Shown piece by piece: positions 11,306 to 20,556 of a stretch of DNA of 35,000 nucleotides. The stretch is from Oceanospirillales bacterium (GTDB taxonomy: Bacteria > Pseudomonadota > Gammaproteobacteria > Xanthomonadales > SZUA-36), in assembly GCA_003232965.1 (NCBI GenBank), contig QIKG01000107.1, forward strand, positions 1-35,000. The letters are read 5' to 3'. Position 1 is the first letter of the stretch. Each line of letters starts with the position of its first letter. A model generated the notes under the pieces. The model was not told the DNA's origin. It saw nothing but the letters and a program-made list of their open reading frames with translations, and did not search any database. Position numbers and translations under genes: made by a program.

Positions 11306-11773
11306 TTACTTATCACAGTATTCTTTTTCAGCGTCTCTGGATTTTTGTAACCAATCCATACGCTCATCATCATTTAGTCTGCGCATTGTCCCATCTTCAC
11401 TTTTGACTAGAATTCTGGGGGTTGGCTCCAGCGTTGCAACTCGTTTTCTGGCAGTTGCGCAATGCTGTTCACGCAAGGCTTTGTCTTCTTCTCGCGTGCG
11501 CCTTTCTTCTTTTTCAGCTGCCGCGGTTTCTTTGCGTTTTAGCGCCTCTTGTTTAGAAGCTTGTAGTTCTTGAGCTGTGGGGGCGGCAGTTCCAACTTTG
11601 CGAGTGTCGGGGGTGATTTTTTCTGCCTGAATGCCCTCGGGGGCTTTCTCACCAAAATGCAAATTGCCTTCGGAATCAACCCATTTGTAGATATTTCCGG
11701 CCGACGCTAAGGCCGGTAAAATCACCAATATTGCAGCGATAAGAGAAAAAACACTCCATGTTTTATTCATCAT
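11306..11773 (-). CDS. DUF4124 domain-containing protein
   Basis: Signal peptide followed by NIYKWVDSEGNLHFGEKAPEG, then a charged coiled-coil-like tail. Confidence 0.85.
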   Translation of the reverse strand: MMNKTWSVFSLIAAILVILPALASAGNIYKWVDSEGNLHFGEKAPEGIQAEKITPDTRKVGTAAPTAQELQASKQEALKRKETAAAEKEERRTREEDKALREQHCATARKRVATLEPTPRILVKSEDGTMRRLNDDERMDWLQKSRDAEKEYCDK

Positions 11774-11893
11774 TACAGGTTTCCGGTAAGCTATTATGCC
11801 CTCAGTATAGCCTGCAATTATTCGGCTGGCTATTGGCGTACTACCCTAATCCGCAGATAAAAAATTTCTGTCATGTTAAAGATTCATTTTTTA

Positions 11894-12664
11894 TCATTTC
11901 TTTTGTTGTTGCTTATATAAATCCAGTGCCTCGTCAAGCTCACCGTAAAAAATCATCTTACCTTTTGAGAGCACCAAGCCCTTGGTACACAGAGATTGCA
12001 TAAGGCTTGTGTTATGGGTGGCCAATACCAGCCCGCGACTACTCTCGACTAAGCCTTCCATACGCTGTTTTACCTTAGCCCTAAATTGCGTATCCCCAGC
12101 GCCTAGCCATTCATCAAGTAGTAATATATCCGGCTCGACTATGGTGGAAACTGAAAAGGCAAGGCGCATACGCATGCCGGTTGAATACGTATTTAACGGG
12201 TTATCAATGGCTTCGCTTAGTTCTGAAAAATCAACAATCCCTGGAACTAATTCCTTGATTTGCTTCAACTTCAAACCCATTTGCAGCCCGCGCATATAAA
12301 TGTTCTCTAGGCCGGTGGCTTCCTGGTTCATGCCGAGTGAAATTTCAAACATGCCTTTTGCTACCCCATTGACAGTCAGTTTTCCGGACGAAGGTTGGTA
12401 TATTCCAGCCAATACGCGCAGTAGCGTGCTTTTGCCAGCTCCATTAGCACCAATTAGCCCGAGGCGCTCGCCACGCTGAAGTTTAAAAGAAAGTTTATCA
12501 AGAATGGTGACAATTCCGCGCTTGGTTCGGGAGAAATAAAGGTCGGTCAAAAATCGTGACGGGTTGGATAGTAATTTGCGGTCGTTGGGCTGAAAAATTG
12601 GCACCTGCAGGGTGAGATTTTTAGCTTCAAGCAGTGGGCGTGGCTTTGGGGCATCGGTTTTCAT
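11894..12664 (-). CDS. Polysaccharide ABC exporter ATP-binding protein (Wzt/KpsT-like, no C-terminal carbohydrate-binding extension)
   Basis: LGLIGANGAGKSTLLRVLAGIYQPSSG, STGMRMRLAFS signature, DILLLDEWLGAGD, LATHN. ATG at 12664; ends at about 257 aa. Confidence 0.92.
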   Translation of the reverse strand: MKTDAPKPRPLLEAKNLTLQVPIFQPNDRKLLSNPSRFLTDLYFSRTKRGIVTILDKLSFKLQRGERLGLIGANGAGKSTLLRVLAGIYQPSSGKLTVNGVAKGMFEISLGMNQEATGLENIYMRGLQMGLKLKQIKELVPGIVDFSELSEAIDNPLNTYSTGMRMRLAFSVSTIVEPDILLLDEWLGAGDTQFRAKVKQRMEGLVESSRGLVLATHNTSLMQSLCTKGLVLSKGKMIFYGELDEALDLYKQQQKK

Positions 12665-12672
12665 TGTGACAG

Positions 12673-13455
12673 TTAAACCCAAAGCGGAACATTGTGGGCA
12701 AAACGCTTGTAAAAGAAGTTTGCCAAGGTAAATCCGACGATCGTGATAGTAATTACCACTATCCAGCTTAAAGGAGCAATGGGGTTTCCGAGCAAAGGGG
12801 CGCGGATTAATTCCAAAAAATGATAGCAAGGGTTGTAGACCAAAAACGCACCCATAACACCACCTCGGCCGTCCGTGCCTGGCATCCAGATGATAGGGGT
12901 AGCAAGAAAAGCAATGCGCATAATTGCTTGTACAACCTCCGATAGGTCACGATAACGCGCACCGATCATGCCAAAAAACATGGAAAGCCAGATACCATTA
13001 GCGATGAGCAGGGCAAGGCCGATTAGGCTGACAAGGGAATAAAAAGAAACATCTATGCCAAAAATGATAAAAACGATGACGATAAGAATAATTTTATGTA
13101 GGAAATTGAGAACGGTTGTAAACACATTAATAATAACAATATCCACAAGGTTCAAGCCACCCTGTAATATTTGCGCTCGCCCTCGTTGAAATACTGTCGT
13201 GCTGCTGGTGATAAAGCCGGTGATTAGGGTCCAAGCGATCAGGCCGATGGCGAGATGGGGGATAAATACGGCTGGGTCATTGCCACCAATACGAGAAAAC
13301 AGCATGCCTAGTAAGGCGATAAACAATGCTGGACTAACCAAAAGCCAAATTGGCCCGAGCATAGTCCTGCGATAACTAATGAGGAATTGGAACCATGTAA
13401 TATAGGCATGGCGTCCAAAGCTATCAAAAGGATAAGTCAGGATAGTACGGAGCAC
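12673..13455 (-). CDS. ABC-2 type polysaccharide exporter permease (Wzm-like)
   Basis: LISYRRTMLGPIWLLVSPALFIALLGMLF, six-TM-like hydrophobic pattern, YNPCYHFLELIRAPLLG. GTG start with AGGAGGT Shine-Dalgarno just upstream; directly followed by the ATPase gene. Confidence 0.92.
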   Translation of the reverse strand: MLRTILTYPFDSFGRHAYITWFQFLISYRRTMLGPIWLLVSPALFIALLGMLFSRIGGNDPAVFIPHLAIGLIAWTLITGFITSSTTVFQRGRAQILQGGLNLVDIVIINVFTTVLNFLHKIILIVIVFIIFGIDVSFYSLVSLIGLALLIANGIWLSMFFGMIGARYRDLSEVVQAIMRIAFLATPIIWMPGTDGRGGVMGAFLVYNPCYHFLELIRAPLLGNPIAPLSWIVVITITIVGFTLANFFYKRFAHNVPLWV

Positions 13456-13492
13456 GGTCTAGTACCTCCTGAAAAATAGATAGGCTTACTTT

Positions 13493-14692
13493 TCATGTTT
13501 TTTCTGCGATTATTCTACCGACCACTGGGTTATCGTCTTTATAAACAGCAAGACCTTTCTCTTCTACTGAAAATATCTCCATAAACCCAATGGCCTTAAT
13601 TCTTTTTCTAAGTAACTGAAAGTCGATAAACCTTCTATAGTGATCAGTGATTCTTTCATTTTTACCGAATACGAAACCGCTTTTCGCCAGAGGATCATTG
13701 ATTGTCCGGAACTCAATCATTATTCGACCGCCAGATGGCAACATGGAGTAGGCTCTACGGATGAACTTCTCTTGTGCATCTTCGCTCATCGCGTGCAGCA
13801 CAAACCGAGAGTACACTACATTAATTCCCATTGGCAAGTCCAATGAGAAATCTGAGAAATCTCCATTTATGAATTCAATTTGTGGGGTTTCATTTTGAGT
13901 TAATTGTATAGCAAAATTATTGTTATTTGTTACCGCTTCTAAAGATAAATCAATACCGACTATTTTATTTTTAGCATTAATATAAAAAGTATCCCTGCCG
14001 TCACCACATCCAACATCAATGATGTGATCCTCTTTTTTCAGATAATGCTCGTTACACCAAACTGCAAAAGGGCTGGGGCTTTTATTTCTTCTTGAATTCT
14101 TATAATACTTGTTCCAATAGGCCGTAACATCTTCCTTCAATTTCCCTTCCCACATATTACTATTAACTATACCTTTATCATCAATACTGGTTGAGAATAC
14201 TTTTTCCAGAATCAAAGTTGCCGCAGCCAAAGGCGTTGTATCCCCATGGTTGTTAATCACAAGGTCAGGGTTTTGGGGTAACTCATAGTCTTGCATATAA
14301 ACACTACTATCTGCATTTTGCTTTTCTTTATAACTGGTATACAATCCTTTCTGATCTCGCTTTTGGAGTACGCTCAACGGAACCTGTAAATATACTTCCA
14401 GGTAATCAGCGTTATTTTCTCTATTCCATCTACGCACATCCTCAAACATCGCCACTGTGGCACAAATCACGGTATTGCCCTCATCAGACAAAAATTGACA
14501 CAAGCGTGAATATACAAATCCCAAGTCCTTTCTTTCTTCTTTTTCATACCCCCACCTATTGCCAAATATTGTTCTCAAATTATCTCCATCTAAAACGATA
14601 TTCCTGATACTCAATAGTTGGAGTTTTTTAGACAGACTTTTAGCAATAGTAGTTTTGCCAGACCCTGAGAGCCCGGTGACCCATATTATCAT
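13493..14692 (-). CDS. CysC-like (adenylylsulfate-kinase family) kinase fused to a class I SAM-dependent methyltransferase
   Basis: N-terminus MIIWVTGLSGSGKTTIAKSL...VLDGDNLR...RDQKGLY (CysC-like P-loop kinase). C-terminal half HIIDVGCGDGRDTFYINAKNKIVGIDLSLEAV...NVVYSRFVLHAM (SAM methyltransferase). Confidence 0.88.
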   Translation of the reverse strand: MIIWVTGLSGSGKTTIAKSLSKKLQLLSIRNIVLDGDNLRTIFGNRWGYEKEERKDLGFVYSRLCQFLSDEGNTVICATVAMFEDVRRWNRENNADYLEVYLQVPLSVLQKRDQKGLYTSYKEKQNADSSVYMQDYELPQNPDLVINNHGDTTPLAAATLILEKVFSTSIDDKGIVNSNMWEGKLKEDVTAYWNKYYKNSRRNKSPSPFAVWCNEHYLKKEDHIIDVGCGDGRDTFYINAKNKIVGIDLSLEAVTNNNNFAIQLTQNETPQIEFINGDFSDFSLDLPMGINVVYSRFVLHAMSEDAQEKFIRRAYSMLPSGGRIMIEFRTINDPLAKSGFVFGKNERITDHYRRFIDFQLLRKRIKAIGFMEIFSVEEKGLAVYKDDNPVVGRIIAEKT

Positions 14693-14727
14693 AATGATTT
14701 CCTGCTCTAATTCCTACGGTTGGTGTG

Positions 14728-15615
14728 CTATTTAATATAATTGCCATTTTGCTCGCATTTTTCGCGATATTTTTCGATATCTTCCAGGTATGGCGCTCCT
14801 TGTAAGCTACGTAAAAACTTTTGTTTCTTAATTTCATAAAAAGCTATATCAAAGCCGATTAATTCTGAGATTTCTCGCTCTAATCCTCTTGGTATAGCAA
14901 CTGGTTTTGGTTTCGCGGTGTTTCGTTTGTCCAGCTCCCAAACAGGAGCTTGGTTGATCCCTATTTGGCTTAAAAATGATATAACTGACGCTTCAAACAG
15001 TTCACATATACCAAACCAGGAGATGTTGTTCGAAAAGTTTGCCTCCGCAACAGAAATCATTTCACCAATCGGTTTTTGGTCGATAATATGTGCAGTTTTA
15101 GTTGCTCTGTTGTCAAACGCAAATTGACGAACCTGCGCGTAAGTACGCCAATCTTGCCTTACCCAAGAGATGATATCTCGACCCATGATTTTCTCTGGAT
15201 GATGTGAGAGTAACCAGTAATATATAGAAAAAACCCTTTTCATTGGGTCGCGCAACATTGTGACACATTTAGCCCCAGGGTAGTTCTTTTCGTATCCGAA
15301 TAATCCGTGATCAATAAGAATAGGGTTGATTTCCAGTTTTTGTGAAAACTGGGCAAGCGCCTCTTCTCTTCCCGCAGGCATTTGCATATACCTACACATG
15401 AAACGCTTAATGTTTCCAGACTCTTTATAAGCCATATGAAGTGCTTTAGCGAAGGCCAAGCTACCACTTTTGTTAACACCATGGAATAAGATGGGAACAT
15501 TGTGAATAGTTGACTTCTCACTGGATGTGTTGATGCTATTAATGTTGTATATAGCCGGACGAACCAATGGTGTGTATGAGCCTGATGGTACTGCGTTTTT
15601 TGCTTTATTTATCAT
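14728..15615 (-). CDS. Sulfotransferase-family-like protein
   Basis: VPILFHGVNKSGSLAFAKAL (5'-PSB-like loop) and CVTMLRDPMKRVFSIYYWLLSHH (3'-PB-like RDPxxRxxSxY motif). Confidence 0.68.
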   Translation of the reverse strand: MINKAKNAVPSGSYTPLVRPAIYNINSINTSSEKSTIHNVPILFHGVNKSGSLAFAKALHMAYKESGNIKRFMCRYMQMPAGREEALAQFSQKLEINPILIDHGLFGYEKNYPGAKCVTMLRDPMKRVFSIYYWLLSHHPEKIMGRDIISWVRQDWRTYAQVRQFAFDNRATKTAHIIDQKPIGEMISVAEANFSNNISWFGICELFEASVISFLSQIGINQAPVWELDKRNTAKPKPVAIPRGLEREISELIGFDIAFYEIKKQKFLRSLQGAPYLEDIEKYREKCEQNGNYIK

Positions 15616-15690
15616 TTCTCACCTAAATAGTTAACAATTTTTAGTTTCGGCAGTTCTCCATCGTTAACGAGACCACAATTATGGAAACTA

Positions 15691-16563
15691 TTATTTTTTT
15701 CCAAAGATAGCGCGACAGAAATTCGGCTCGATTCCACCAGTTTCAATAAGAAATCTATCAATTTCCCACATTTCTTTTATAAATCTCATGTCATGTTCAG
15801 CATTTGTGTAATTCTGTGCAAACCCGTTAAATATTGGAAACAATACCCCGCAGAGAAAATAATGAGATTTCAAATCTAAATATTCAGTAAGAGCAGGCCA
15901 AATTGCATCTGACCTGATTGCCTCAAAGGGCGACATATTTTCCTTACACGGTATGGGTACGTTTTTGAATACTTTACCCGAATGATTAGTTCTCAATCTT
16001 TCTGGCATTGTTCTCCAGATACGCTCAGCGAGATGCAATTGTTTTTCAGTTCGCTGCAAGAACGGGCGCCCAATATAGTCGATAAGTACAAATATCCCAT
16101 CCGACTTAAGTGACTTATTAATTTCTTGTGCAACATACTCGACCTCAATCAGGTGATGGTATGCTTGCTGGATGAATATTAAGTCGTATTTTTCTTCGGG
16201 CAACACAATCTCATTGACATCGCAGATTTGGTAATTCACATTGATCGATTTATCGTAGTCACTTTGAAGAAATTTTTTCCTTTGTCCTTCACTTATATCA
16301 TAGGCGTCAATGGAGGTCGCACCTCGTGCTTTCAGGTATGCAAATTCTCCAGTCATCATTCCGCAAGCAAGACTCAAAGAAGTTATATTTTGTTTGCCGG
16401 ATAATAGATGATCTACCGAGGTAGTGATATTATATTCCTGATGAATTTGTTGCTGAAAATAGGGGATCGCACCCCAACTAACTGAGCGCGTAAGTTGGTT
16501 ATTAGCTTCGCCGAAAAACTCTGCCTCTGCTTGAAGTTTGTTCTTAAATTTACCTTTTAACAT
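15691..16563 (-). CDS. Class I SAM-dependent methyltransferase
   Basis: SLSLACGMMTGEFAYLKARGATSIDAYDISEGQ, YDLIFIQQAYHHLIEVEYVAQEINKSLKSDGIFVLIDYIG. Confidence 0.82.
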   Translation of the reverse strand: MLKGKFKNKLQAEAEFFGEANNQLTRSVSWGAIPYFQQQIHQEYNITTSVDHLLSGKQNITSLSLACGMMTGEFAYLKARGATSIDAYDISEGQRKKFLQSDYDKSINVNYQICDVNEIVLPEEKYDLIFIQQAYHHLIEVEYVAQEINKSLKSDGIFVLIDYIGRPFLQRTEKQLHLAERIWRTMPERLRTNHSGKVFKNVPIPCKENMSPFEAIRSDAIWPALTEYLDLKSHYFLCGVLFPIFNGFAQNYTNAEHDMRFIKEMWEIDRFLIETGGIEPNFCRAIFGKK

Positions 16564-16665
16564 CTAGCATTACTCACACTATTTCCCTCTGTCTATATCG
16601 AAACCATTGAAGTGTCCCATGGTCATTCTCATAAAACTTCCTACACCATGGTGCCATATTATATA

Positions 16666-19600
16666 TCACTCAATTGCAATAGCTTGTTTGTAATCTAATG
16701 TGCTGTAAAGCGCCTTTCGTCTGATACTTCGAATCGTGCTCAGAATTGATGCGGCAGAAGCTTCTTCAGCGATAAAACCCAAACTATAATCTTTTACACG
16801 TTCCGCCGGTGCGCCTAAATCAAAACATATCAGTGGTATGTTTAACTGCATTAATTCCTGAGTCACATATGAGAATGTTTCTGGCCAGATAGATGGTAAA
16901 ACACAGATGTTAATCCCATACTGGTAGATTAGTTCGGGAAGTTCACTGTGACGATATGAGCCATGAACAATAAAATTCGGTAGCTCACAGGCATATTGTG
17001 GATTGATTTTACCCAATAATACAATTTTCGCTGCGGGCTCACTTTTACTTAATTCCTGGGCTAAGTCGATAACAATTTTAGCACCTTTAGAAAGGTTTAG
17101 GTTGCCCACAACACCGATGACTAGACGGTCTGTTTGCGGGGCTGGGTCCAAAGGTTGAAAGTCTTTCAGAGGCTGGTGTGGCTTTACCGATGTTTTTTCC
17201 GAATCAAGCGGCCATGCGCGTGCGGCAATATCAAGACTCGCTTGTGAGAAACACACGATTTTGTGCGCCTTGGACAAAAGGTCACCCCATGTCTTACGCC
17301 ACTCGATCATACTCACACTGTTTAGTTCAGAATTTTTATTTTTCCTCAGGCATCGCCCGCATTCTTCAATATTTTCAGGCACATAGCAATAATTATCGTT
17401 ATCATTAAGTAGTGTGTAGGAGGGGCAAATAGCATAGTAATCATGAAATAATATTTTGATTTTCAATTTAACATTCTCACTAAACCTTGAAATTGTATGC
17501 ACAATTTCTAAAGGTTCAGGCCAGCCCACAATATTGCTAATAACGATATCTGCTCGGTCTATTCTGCCAAGTAGTTTGCCTATCCAGTTGATATCAGCGA
17601 AGTTAAACAGTGCTTTGGCATGGTCAAATTCGACTTGCAACCTAAAGCACATATTGCCTGCGTCATATGTGAGTAAGATTATAGGCCGTCCACTATCTAA
17701 TGTTTCCTGCACCAATCGTGCCCGGTAAGCATTAGCACCCCCCCCTAAGGCATGGTCTAAAACAAAGAGTGGATTATTTACACAGCAAAGGTGCAAAGTT
17801 ATAGACTCTCGTAGAACTCGCCATTTATCTATATTGATAAATTTTTCAACTGAGCTTTTATACTCAGGCCATCGTGAATTAATTAACGATAGATGTTTTC
17901 TAATTAATGCTTGTTTTTCTTCTGCCGAAAACGAGCCTCCATGTTTGTGATACACATACAGATTGGGAACTAAATTGTTTCTATATCCGCTTGCTATGGC
18001 TCGTTGACACCAATCATTTTCCTCTCCATATCCCTTGCCAAATGCCGCCTCGTCAAAGCCGCCGATTTTATCCCAAACCTGACGGTTTATACCCATACAA
18101 AAACCAACTCCAGTGGGTGCGTCGAGTTCTATATTTGTTTGTATTTGTAGTTGCTTGAAAGAGTGATCTATTTCCTTAACTGATAATCCAGCGACTATTG
18201 AACTATCTTGAGGGAATTCTGGGTAGCTGAAAATTGTTGCGGCATTCGAAAACGGAGTGGTCGAGGCGATGGTAGGATCCTTTATGATAGGAAACATCAA
18301 GCGTTCAAGCCAGTCTGGAGGAACAATAGTATCAGAGTTTAATATTACAAAGTTATTGGTATCACCTTTCGCCGCTTTATTTACAGTTTTCACAAAGCCT
18401 ATATTGTTGTCATTGTTTAGCACCTGAATCTGTTTATTATTACGCTCGTATATATCCAATAGGGGTTTGACCCCGGCGTCGGTACTAGAATCGTTTACCA
18501 ATAGTATTTTGTGTTTAGGGTCAGTGTTTTTAACGAGCGAGGGAAGTAGTTCCTCCAAATGCATAACGCCGTTGTATATAGGTACCAGAATAGTAATTGA
18601 CTCAGTTAGCTCTGGTACGGAAACGGGGGTTTTCGAAATTAGATCCAATGTACCCTTCAGAGGCGTGCCTAAGATGTGTATAGGCTGATTATTTGAAGGT
18701 TTTAATCCCTCTGCGGGTAGCGGTGATCGTCCTTCAACTTTCCCAAAACGCAAATAATGCAACAATGGGTTCTGCCTGGAAGAAAACACATCAGGATATT
18801 GCTGATAATACCAGTTGGAATCAAATGCTTTTGATGGGCTCCTTCCTTCATTGCCTCCATAATCTATATAATGATCAAGCAATTCTCTATGGTTTTTATT
18901 TGCCAAGTCCGCATTGTTGTTTCGATAGTAATCCTTGTCAAACATGTTGGATTTGCTAACTAATCTTCTTGTGCGTAAAACTACAATCTTGTTATGAAAT
19001 AGTTTAAATGCGCCTAGCAGCGCGTTGATTACAGAATGTTGGCTTATTTTTTTGACCAAAAGTGTCACTCGCCAAGACCTCGAACTTTCTATCGCATAGA
19101 GCCGTTCTTCGGAAAGAAGTAATTCGTCTTTTACGCCCAATATCTCCTTGTCACAGATATGTGTCTGCTCTTCAAGCTCACTGACCCTCCCTTGGGCTTG
19201 TTCAAAGCGTTTCTCAAACTTACTTGCTTTCTCTTTGGCGCTCGCCAATTTTTTATTTAATTTTGTTGTTTCTAACTCTTTTTCATACAGTTTAGTATCC
19301 AGTTTCTTGGACTTGGCTACTGCTTTTTTTATTTTTGCTCTGAGGCTACCAACCTCGTTTTTGTATTTGACTAGCTTAGTGTCCAAGCCAACAAATTCGC
19401 CATCCCGCTCCTTTCGCACCTCAGCATAAAGTCTGCTCATAATCGGACTCGCATTGCTGAATTCCGAGTCAATTTTGTCAAGCCTGGCAATAGCCTGCCT
19501 GGAACCTGGGTTGCGTGTGAGTATAAGCAATGCCTCATAGGCTCCCCCAACCCAGTCACACAGCATAGGGTCAAGCAGAACATCCTCGGTGTTGTAAAAG

Positions 19601-20337
19601 TGGTGACGATGGCTCGAAGAGAGAAACTCTTCTACCTGTGGGGCGATTTCTTTAATCGTGTGCCATCCCTCGACATCAAGTTGTTCGCTAATCTTGGAAA
19701 TACTAGCCTGCCAGTTCTCAAGGAAGTGATAATATGTGAGGATAGCGCGGTTTTGGTTACGCGTGGCTTTCTCTGCATCTAATACATGTCGCAGCCAGAG
19801 CAGAACGGCATCGACGCGTTTCATACCGTTTCGCGCCTCAAGCGACTCACATACCTCGAGCGGATTACGGAAGGTGAGAACGGGGAAAACATTTATACCC
19901 CCTTCGCGCAACAGTTCCATGAAAAATGGTGCGAAGCGACAGATGCGAGGGTCTTTGATAACAAACAGAGCGGTAGCACCATAATCGGCAACAATAATTT
20001 CGTGTATTTCTTGTTTAATTTCTTTACGTCGTTTGACGGGAAGGCGGCTTATATCTAGTGGTTGCCAGTCGTCCCACGAACTACTTAACTCAGTTAGCAG
20101 ACTATCATGATATTTAACAAGGTCTGCCGGCTCCCAATGTCCGGCTTCATTGCTTGTGTTCGGGCCAACTAGGTTTTGTGGTAGTTTTGCGCCGGCGATG
20201 CCAAGCACGCGTGTTAGTGCTGAGGTGCCTGAACGATGCATACCAAGAGCCAGTAAGCAGGTAGGTTTTCCCTCATGTGCTTTCCTAACAGCTTTGATTT
20301 TGGTTATTTTGCTTATCTTTGTATCTTGTTCAGGCAT
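16666..20337 (-). CDS. Multidomain glycan enzyme: N-terminal sulfotransferase-like domain, coiled coil, DxxYY-repeat linker, GT2 glycosyltransferase, C-terminal GT4-like glycosyltransferase
   Basis: Domain 1 LLALGMHRSGTSALTRVLG...FVIKDPRICRFAP. Coiled coil about 19.4-19.06 kb. Repeats FDKDYYRNNNADL.../FDSNWYYQQYPDV...HYLRFGKVEGRSPLP. GT2 SITILVPIYNGVMHLEELLPSL...NSDTIVPPDWLERL. GT4-like VIGVVGNLNLSKGAKIVIDLA...VLPSIWPETFSYVTQELMQLNIPLI. Confidence 0.88.
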   Translation of the reverse strand: MPEQDTKISKITKIKAVRKAHEGKPTCLLALGMHRSGTSALTRVLGIAGAKLPQNLVGPNTSNEAGHWEPADLVKYHDSLLTELSSSWDDWQPLDISRLPVKRRKEIKQEIHEIIVADYGATALFVIKDPRICRFAPFFMELLREGGINVFPVLTFRNPLEVCESLEARNGMKRVDAVLLWLRHVLDAEKATRNQNRAILTYYHFLENWQASISKISEQLDVEGWHTIKEIAPQVEEFLSSSHRHHFYNTEDVLLDPMLCDWVGGAYEALLILTRNPGSRQAIARLDKIDSEFSNASPIMSRLYAEVRKERDGEFVGLDTKLVKYKNEVGSLRAKIKKAVAKSKKLDTKLYEKELETTKLNKKLASAKEKASKFEKRFEQAQGRVSELEEQTHICDKEILGVKDELLLSEERLYAIESSRSWRVTLLVKKISQHSVINALLGAFKLFHNKIVVLRTRRLVSKSNMFDKDYYRNNNADLANKNHRELLDHYIDYGGNEGRSPSKAFDSNWYYQQYPDVFSSRQNPLLHYLRFGKVEGRSPLPAEGLKPSNNQPIHILGTPLKGTLDLISKTPVSVPELTESITILVPIYNGVMHLEELLPSLVKNTDPKHKILLVNDSSTDAGVKPLLDIYERNNKQIQVLNNDNNIGFVKTVNKAAKGDTNNFVILNSDTIVPPDWLERLMFPIIKDPTIASTTPFSNAATIFSYPEFPQDSSIVAGLSVKEIDHSFKQLQIQTNIELDAPTGVGFCMGINRQVWDKIGGFDEAAFGKGYGEENDWCQRAIASGYRNNLVPNLYVYHKHGGSFSAEEKQALIRKHLSLINSRWPEYKSSVEKFINIDKWRVLRESITLHLCCVNNPLFVLDHALGGGANAYRARLVQETLDSGRPIILLTYDAGNMCFRLQVEFDHAKALFNFADINWIGKLLGRIDRADIVISNIVGWPEPLEIVHTISRFSENVKLKIKILFHDYYAICPSYTLLNDNDNYCYVPENIEECGRCLRKNKNSELNSVSMIEWRKTWGDLLSKAHKIVCFSQASLDIAARAWPLDSEKTSVKPHQPLKDFQPLDPAPQTDRLVIGVVGNLNLSKGAKIVIDLAQELSKSEPAAKIVLLGKINPQYACELPNFIVHGSYRHSELPELIYQYGINICVLPSIWPETFSYVTQELMQLNIPLICFDLGAPAERVKDYSLGFIAEEASAASILSTIRSIRRKALYSTLDYKQAIAIE

Positions 20338-20556
20338 ATAATACCCACCCAAACCTATATAAAATAGACATACTAACTCTTAATTTCCGCATGGAAGCGT
20401 GACTATAACACAAGCTCTTGACGCACCTGCAAATATCGATCAGCCCCTCTAAACCCTCTTCTTCATAGTGGCAAATATAGCGCCTAAATGTGCGTGGATA
20501 TACATTCACAGCGGACATGTTAATATTGCGCGTAGTTAATGAACGGAATTTCATCG

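Noticed and set aside
19148-19429. Plus-strand ORF opposite the coiled-coil segment (also other plus-strand ORFs 17178-20341)
   Set aside because: Antisense to the large glycan enzyme; composition reflects the complement of Lys/Glu-rich codons.
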